NCBI GenBank assembly: GCA_027592105.1
Contig: JAQCLA010000001.1
Location: forward strand, 1 to 56,015
Direction of reading: 5' to 3'
Length of the DNA: 56,015 nt
Source: Pseudomonadota bacterium
Lineage (GTDB): Bacteria > Pseudomonadota > Alphaproteobacteria > Rhodobacterales > Rhodobacteraceae
Shown here: positions 51,859 to 56,015 of the stretch, in pieces
Layout: each line of letters begins with the position of its first letter
Numbering within the stretch: position 1 is the stretch's first letter
Notes under the pieces: generated by a model
What the model was told of the DNA's origin: nothing
Database searches by the model: none
What the model saw: only the letters and a program-made list of their open reading frames with translations
Position numbers and translations under genes: made by a program

Positions 51859-52388
51859 TGGGCGCATATCCGATACCGTCCGAATTCGAGGCGCGCACCA
51901 ATGCGACCTATGAAGCCTTGATGTGGGCGTTGTCCCGCCCCGGATTGCCAAGAGACCTGCCATCAGCGGGCCAAGCCGGGATCATTGAAACCCTGATTGA
52001 CCGGGAATGTGCGGTCTATTGTGAAGACGCTGATATGGCGGAACTGGCCGCGCGCAGCGGAGCGGTATTGGCCGCCCCTGAGAAGGCGGATCATCTGTTT
52101 TTGTCTCAGCCGCCCGCGCAATTGACAGGGCTGCGCCAAGGTTCTGACATGTACCCCGAGGAGGGGGCGACATTGGTCATGCCAGTGTCGTTGGGCAGCG
52201 GCGGCACCCTGCGCCTTTCAGGTCCCGGTGTGAACGGTGAGGTCACCCTTTCGCTTTCGGGCATCCCGCAGGGTTTCTGGGCTGAGCGGACCCGCGTCAT
52301 GCGCTATCCCATGGGTTTTGAAGTCTTCCTGCTTGATGGCGCCACAGTCATCGGCATTCCCCGTACAACAGTCGTAGAGGTTCTCTGA
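51858..52388 (+). CDS. phnH: C-P lyase subunit PhnH
   Basis: 176 residues. The block ATYEALMWALSRPGLPRDLP matches PhnH's RxLMxAMSRPG region, and GPGVNGEVTLSLSGIPQGFW is also typical. It forms the core complex with PhnG, PhnI and PhnJ. Its start overlaps the phnG stop by 1 bp and its stop overlaps the phnI start by 1 bp. Confidence 0.88.
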   Translation: MGAYPIPSEFEARTNATYEALMWALSRPGLPRDLPSAGQAGIIETLIDRECAVYCEDADMAELAARSGAVLAAPEKADHLFLSQPPAQLTGLRQGSDMYPEEGATLVMPVSLGSGGTLRLSGPGVNGEVTLSLSGIPQGFWAERTRVMRYPMGFEVFLLDGATVIGIPRTTVVEVL

Positions 52389-53446
52389 TGGCCTATGTTG
52401 CAACGCGTGGCGGTGAACGCGCGATTGAGCAATCCCAGCGGCTTTTTCGCGAAGAGATGGGCACGATCACGGCAGAGCGCGTTGCCGAAATCCGCCGCGC
52501 CCTGCCTTATCTGATTGATCGGGTGATGGGCGAAGCCTCACTTTATGACGAAGACCTTGCCGCCCTTGCCCTGGCGCAAACCGGCGGCGAACTTTATGAG
52601 GCGGTGCTCTTGCTGCGCTCCTGGCGCACGACCCAGCCGCGGCTGGCTGTGGCCGCACCTGTGACGCAAGAGGGTTTGTTCACCCATCGTCGCATCTCTG
52701 CCGCTTTCAAGGATATTCCCGGCGGTCAGGTGCTTGGACCAACCCTCGACTATGCCCACCGCATTTTGGCGACCGAGGTGCTGTCGGATCAGGCCTATAC
52801 GCCTGACCCTGTTGAACCGGCGGCCCAGCCCAGCCCGGCAAGGCAGCCCTCGGTTGCCGCATGGCAGGCCGAGAATGATCTGCTGAGCGCCGCGCCAGCG
52901 GATCCGACCGCAGGCAACGATATTCCCGACATCACGCGTGAGCCGCTGCTGTTCCCGTCAAAGCGCGCCCATACGCTGCAATCACTGGCACGGGCCGAAA
53001 CCGGCGGGGTTCTGGCATTGGGGTACGCCGCCCAACGCGGTTACGGCCAAGCCCACCCCACGGTGAACGAGCTACGCTTGGCCGAGGGTGAGGTAATGGT
53101 TCAGCACCCGCGCGGGACCACCTTCAGCGCCGGTCGGGTCAAGATCAGTCAGGCCGAAGTGGTCAACAAAAAGGGCACGCAGCTTGAACTGGGCTTTGCC
53201 GCGACGCTGGGCTGGAACGAGGTCAAGGTGATTGCCGCGGCAACGCTGGATCTTAACAGCGAAGGCGCTGCGAAAGGATCAGCCACGGAAGAGGAATTCT
53301 TTCTCTATCACACCGAAGGCGTCGAAAGCTCGGGCTTTTGCATCCACTTCAAACTGCCCCATTACGTCACGTTCCAATCCTCGCTTGATGCCATGCGGGA
53401 TGCGAAGACCAAGAAGAACGCCAGACAAGCGGAGCCAGCCGAATGA
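52388..53446 (+). CDS. phnI: C-P lyase subunit PhnI
   Basis: 352 residues, the usual length. The block AYVATRGGERAIEQSQ is the family N-terminus. GFCIHFKLPHYVTFQSSLDAM near the end keeps the two His of the E. coli metal site (HxKLPHYV). It is the nucleosidase-like subunit that transfers ribose triphosphate to the phosphonate. It therefore looks functional, in contrast to PhnJ. Confidence 0.9.
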   Translation: MAYVATRGGERAIEQSQRLFREEMGTITAERVAEIRRALPYLIDRVMGEASLYDEDLAALALAQTGGELYEAVLLLRSWRTTQPRLAVAAPVTQEGLFTHRRISAAFKDIPGGQVLGPTLDYAHRILATEVLSDQAYTPDPVEPAAQPSPARQPSVAAWQAENDLLSAAPADPTAGNDIPDITREPLLFPSKRAHTLQSLARAETGGVLALGYAAQRGYGQAHPTVNELRLAEGEVMVQHPRGTTFSAGRVKISQAEVVNKKGTQLELGFAATLGWNEVKVIAAATLDLNSEGAAKGSATEEEFFLYHTEGVESSGFCIHFKLPHYVTFQSSLDAMRDAKTKKNARQAEPAE

Positions 53447-54357
53447 GCCTCAAATCCCTGACAAAAGACTGGGAGCCGATGTCCTATGGTTTTCTTGATG
53501 CATCAGCCAAGTGCGAGATCAGACGCAAGACGCTGAAGGCCATTGCAGTTCCGGGCTGCCAGATCCCTTATGCCAGCCGCGAAGTGCCCATGGCCCGTGG
53601 ATGGGGTACCGGCGGGTTGCAGATCTCTTGCACGCTGATCAATCCGCGGACCACTGTAAAGGTGATCGACCAAGGGGCGGATGACAGCGTCAATGCGGCG
53701 TCAATCCGGCGGTTCTTGTCCCGTGTCTCTGGTGCGCCAACGACGACAGATACGCTCAAGGCGGATCTGATCCAGTCCCGCCACCGCATCCCCGAGGAAA
53801 AACTGCGCGAGGATCAGGTGCTCGTCCTGCAGGTGCCCAACCCAGAGCCGCTGCGGCCGGTGCAACCCAACATGTCCATCGCCCGGCAGATGCATGCAGA
53901 TGCGGATTACGGGCGGATGTGGCTGCAGCTTTATGAGCAGATCGTGCGTTCGGGTCGCGTGATGCAGGGGGCCAGCTATCCATCGCTGGTCCACGGGCGC
54001 TTTGTCATGACCCCGTCGCCAATCCCGCGCTGGGACGTGCCCAAAATGCATATGGCCAAGCACCTCACGATCCTGTCGGCAGGGCGCGAAAAGCGTCTGC
54101 ACGCCGTGCCGCCCTATACGCGGGTCGAACCACTGGTGTTTGACGATGTGCCCTATCAGGTGGAAGAACACGGGCAACTGACCTGCACCCGTTCCGGCGC
54201 CAAAGGGTATTTCATGAACGAAATCCCGCAAAATGACGGAACATCGACCTATGAGGTGTCCGACAGCGAATTGGGCATCAAGACCATTCAAAAAGCGGAT
54301 GGTGATACGGTTGAACTCGGCGACACATGGTATCAAGACGGGGAGATGACCCAATGA
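53443..54357 (+). CDS. phnJ: PhnJ homologue lacking most Fe-S/thiyl cysteines
   Basis: 304 residues against about 281 in E. coli. Most of the family is conserved: the radical-glycine region VPGCQIPYASREVPMARGWGTGG (about 36-58), KVIDQGADDS, IQSRHRIPE and SPIPRWDVPKM. But in the C-terminal part, where E. coli has CAIC, then VCSDTDYC (C241, C244, C266, C272), this protein has LTCTRSGAKGYF and YEVSDSELG. Three of four cysteines are Ser, Val and Gly. The reading frame is clean and the surrounding codons are normal. Radical SAM C-P cleavage by the known mechanism would fail, so an alternative role or cofactor should be considered. An extra 25-residue tail follows. Confidence 0.85.
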   Translation: MSLKSLTKDWEPMSYGFLDASAKCEIRRKTLKAIAVPGCQIPYASREVPMARGWGTGGLQISCTLINPRTTVKVIDQGADDSVNAASIRRFLSRVSGAPTTTDTLKADLIQSRHRIPEEKLREDQVLVLQVPNPEPLRPVQPNMSIARQMHADADYGRMWLQLYEQIVRSGRVMQGASYPSLVHGRFVMTPSPIPRWDVPKMHMAKHLTILSAGREKRLHAVPPYTRVEPLVFDDVPYQVEEHGQLTCTRSGAKGYFMNEIPQNDGTSTYEVSDSELGIKTIQKADGDTVELGDTWYQDGEMTQ

Positions 54358-55142
54358 TGGACCCGCCCCAGATCGTCAAAACGCGGCCTTTGCTGCTTGC
54401 ACGGGGGGTCAGTAAATCCTTTGGCGCGGTCAAAGCGCTACGGGATGTTTCCGCCACCGTTTATCCAGGCGAGGTTCTGGGCATTGTCGGTGAAAGCGGA
54501 TCAGGCAAATCGACCTTTCTGCGCTGTCTCAACCTTGAAGAGACACCGGACGAAGGCAGCTATACCCTTGATCTGCCGGATGTGCAGGGCAATCTGTTTG
54601 ATCTTGACCGCTATGCCCGCCGCATGCTGTGCGCCACGCGGATCGGGATTGTCTATCAGAACCCGCATTTGGGGTTGCTGATGAAACACTCGTCATCGGG
54701 CAACGTGGCCGAACGGCTGTTGGTCGCGGGCGAACGGCGCTTTCATGTGTTGCGCGAAAAGGCGCGGGGTGCATTGGATGCATCCGAATTCCCGTTGGAG
54801 CGGATGGATGCGCCGCCGATCGAACTATCGGGAGGGATGCAGCAACGGGTGCAACTCGCCAAAGCGATCGCGCTGGAACCTGCGTTGCTGTTGCTGGATG
54901 AGCCGACAACGGGATTGGATGTCAGCGTGCAGGCCCTTGTGCTTGATACGCTGAAAAAGCTGCAACAAGAGCGCAAGATCACCATGGTGATCGTCAGCCA
55001 CGACCTTGGTGTCATACGCACGTTGTCTGACCGTGTGATGGTGATGAAAAGCGGTCAGGTGGTTGAAGAAGGTCTAGCCGATCAGGTCTTTCAGGACCCG
55101 CAACACGCCTATACGCAACAACTGGTGCATGCAAAACTATGA
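54354..55142 (+). CDS. phnK: C-P lyase ABC-type subunit PhnK
   Basis: 262 residues from the ATG at 54354 (ATGA overlap with phnJ; an ATG at 54357 is alternative). Walker A GESGSGKST, signature ELSGGMQQRVQLAKAI and Walker B LLLLDEPTTGLDVSVQ are intact. PhnK docks on the PhnGHIJ core. No permease gene goes with it, as usual for this family. Confidence 0.9.
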   Translation: MMDPPQIVKTRPLLLARGVSKSFGAVKALRDVSATVYPGEVLGIVGESGSGKSTFLRCLNLEETPDEGSYTLDLPDVQGNLFDLDRYARRMLCATRIGIVYQNPHLGLLMKHSSSGNVAERLLVAGERRFHVLREKARGALDASEFPLERMDAPPIELSGGMQQRVQLAKAIALEPALLLLDEPTTGLDVSVQALVLDTLKKLQQERKITMVIVSHDLGVIRTLSDRVMVMKSGQVVEEGLADQVFQDPQHAYTQQLVHAKL

Positions 55143-55855
55143 CTGTTCTTGATGTTCGCGGCCTGTCCAAGGGCTTTATCATGCACCATCTTCGCACCCG
55201 CATGGGCGCGTTTGAGGATATCAGCTTTCAGCTCAATGCCGGCGAGTTTTTGTTGCTGAAAGGTAAGAACGGGGCGGGAAAGTCCACGCTGCTGCGAACG
55301 CTTTATCGCAGCTACCTTTCGCAAGGTGGCGAGATCCTGTTCCACTCGGACCACGGCGTCATCGATCTGGCTAAGGCCGCGGATGTGGATGTGTCCTTCC
55401 TGCGCCGTACCGAGATCGGCTTTGTCACACAATTCCTGACAGCGCGCCCTCGGGTGACCGCGCAGGATCTGGTGGCCGAGCCACTGCGGCTTGCAGGTCA
55501 GCCCGCGGAGGAGGCGCTGCGCACTGCGCGCCATTGGCTGAATGCTTTTGGTGTCAAGGAAGAGCTTTGGGCGGCGTACCCAACAACTTTTTCTGGCGGT
55601 GAGCAGCAAAAGGTCAATCTGGCCCGCGCCCTTATCCTGCCGCAGCGTTTGTTGTTGCTTGACGAACCCACCGCCTCGCTTGACGTCATCGCCCGTGCGG
55701 CTTTGGTAGAACGTCTGGCCGAGCTCAAAGCGCAAGGCACGGCGATGATCGGCGTATTCCACCACCCCGGCGATGTGGCCGCATTGATTGACCGCGAAAT
55801 TGACCTGACCCCCGATACTGCGCCCGAAGAGGACCGAGATGATGTGGCTGTCTGA
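55139..55855 (+). CDS. phnL: C-P lyase ABC-type subunit PhnL
   Basis: 238 residues. Walker A GKNGAGKST, signature FSGGEQQKVNLARAL and Walker B LLLLDEPTASLD. Needed for the core reaction with PhnG, PhnH and PhnI. Overlaps phnK by 4 bp and phnM by 17 bp. Confidence 0.9.
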   Translation: MTVLDVRGLSKGFIMHHLRTRMGAFEDISFQLNAGEFLLLKGKNGAGKSTLLRTLYRSYLSQGGEILFHSDHGVIDLAKAADVDVSFLRRTEIGFVTQFLTARPRVTAQDLVAEPLRLAGQPAEEALRTARHWLNAFGVKEELWAAYPTTFSGGEQQKVNLARALILPQRLLLLDEPTASLDVIARAALVERLAELKAQGTAMIGVFHHPGDVAALIDREIDLTPDTAPEEDRDDVAV

Positions 55856-56015
55856 CTTTACGCTGGTTCTGCCTGACCGCATCGTCAAAGGCGGTTCGGT
55901 CCGCGTTGAGGACGGCTTGATCGCGGAAATCCGCGAAGAGATCGTGCCCGAGGGGATCAACGGGCGCGGCATGCAGCTGTTCCCCGGTTTCATCGACATG
56001 CACGGCGACATGATC
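55839..56015 (+). CDS. phnM: PhnM, truncated by window end (second copy)
   Basis: The ATG at 55839 (or 55842) opens LSDFTLVLPDRIVKGGSVRVEDGLIAEI, then FPGFIDMHGDMI, the PhnM barrel start. Only the first 59 codons are in the window. It is the canonical triphosphate diphosphatase position in phnG-M and resembles the copy at 45401. It continues past 56015. Confidence 0.85.
   Translation, partial: MMWLSDFTLVLPDRIVKGGSVRVEDGLIAEIREEIVPEGINGRGMQLFPGFIDMHGDMI

Noticed and set aside
55109..56011. Minus-strand open frame of 300 codons at the end
   Set aside because: Opposite phnL and phnM, both with clear motifs; no family features in the minus frame.

Overview
The window reads as an alphaproteobacterium of the Rhodobacteraceae (marine roseobacter type). 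It is GC-rich and packed with short operons joined by ATGA/TGATG overlaps. It carries TRAP transporters, GntR-family regulators, roseobacter-style accessory catabolism and a C-P lyase locus. No complete RNA gene was found.

Region 1 (about 357-39923) is a dense accessory catabolic island. Its gene families recur as matched sets: three isocitrate-lyase/PEP-mutase-fold lyases, three MmgE/PrpD proteins, two FAD dehydrogenases, five PuuE-like polysaccharide-deacetylase-fold hydrolases, three isochorismatase-like hydrolases, two dihydropyrimidinase-like amidohydrolases, two Asp/Glu/hydantoin racemase homologues, three SnoaL/NTF2 domains, HyuA/HyuB, a LeuC/LeuD-like hydratase, an AtuA/DUF4387 pair and one TRAP transporter. 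My inference is that cyclic amides, ureides or imides are imported, ring-opened, deamidated or decarbamoylated to (substituted) dicarboxylates, hydrated, and cleaved by C-C lyases to 2-oxo acids and carboxylates. The substrate is unknown. Alkylated maleimides or hydantoins fit the enzyme set. Three divergent promoters in this region share a palindrome built on ACTGTCAACAGTT, a plausible FCD-GntR regulon operator.

Region 2 (about 39924-43413) is a junction zone. It holds a small exported MORN-repeat protein, about 870 bp without a convincing gene, pieces resembling the 3' part of an initiator tRNA-Met, an unrecognised 478-residue protein and a broken metallo-beta-lactamase-fold gene. A 150-bp stretch at 40975-41115 is an imperfect copy of 68-210 at the left end, so the catabolic region lies between two tRNA-tail-like repeats.

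Region 3 (43406-56015) is a phosphonate locus. phnD-phnC-phnE runs leftward with a methyltransferase, a PhnM-like amidohydrolase, an MFS permease and a TIM-barrel protein. phnF-G-H-I-J-K-L-M runs rightward, and phnM is cut by the window end. Both arms are preceded by the same 16-bp palindromic sequence, a likely PhnF operator. The PhnJ here keeps the glycyl-radical glycine but lacks three of the four cysteines that in E. coli PhnJ hold the iron-sulphur cluster and supply the thiyl radical. That makes it the most surprising single protein in the window.
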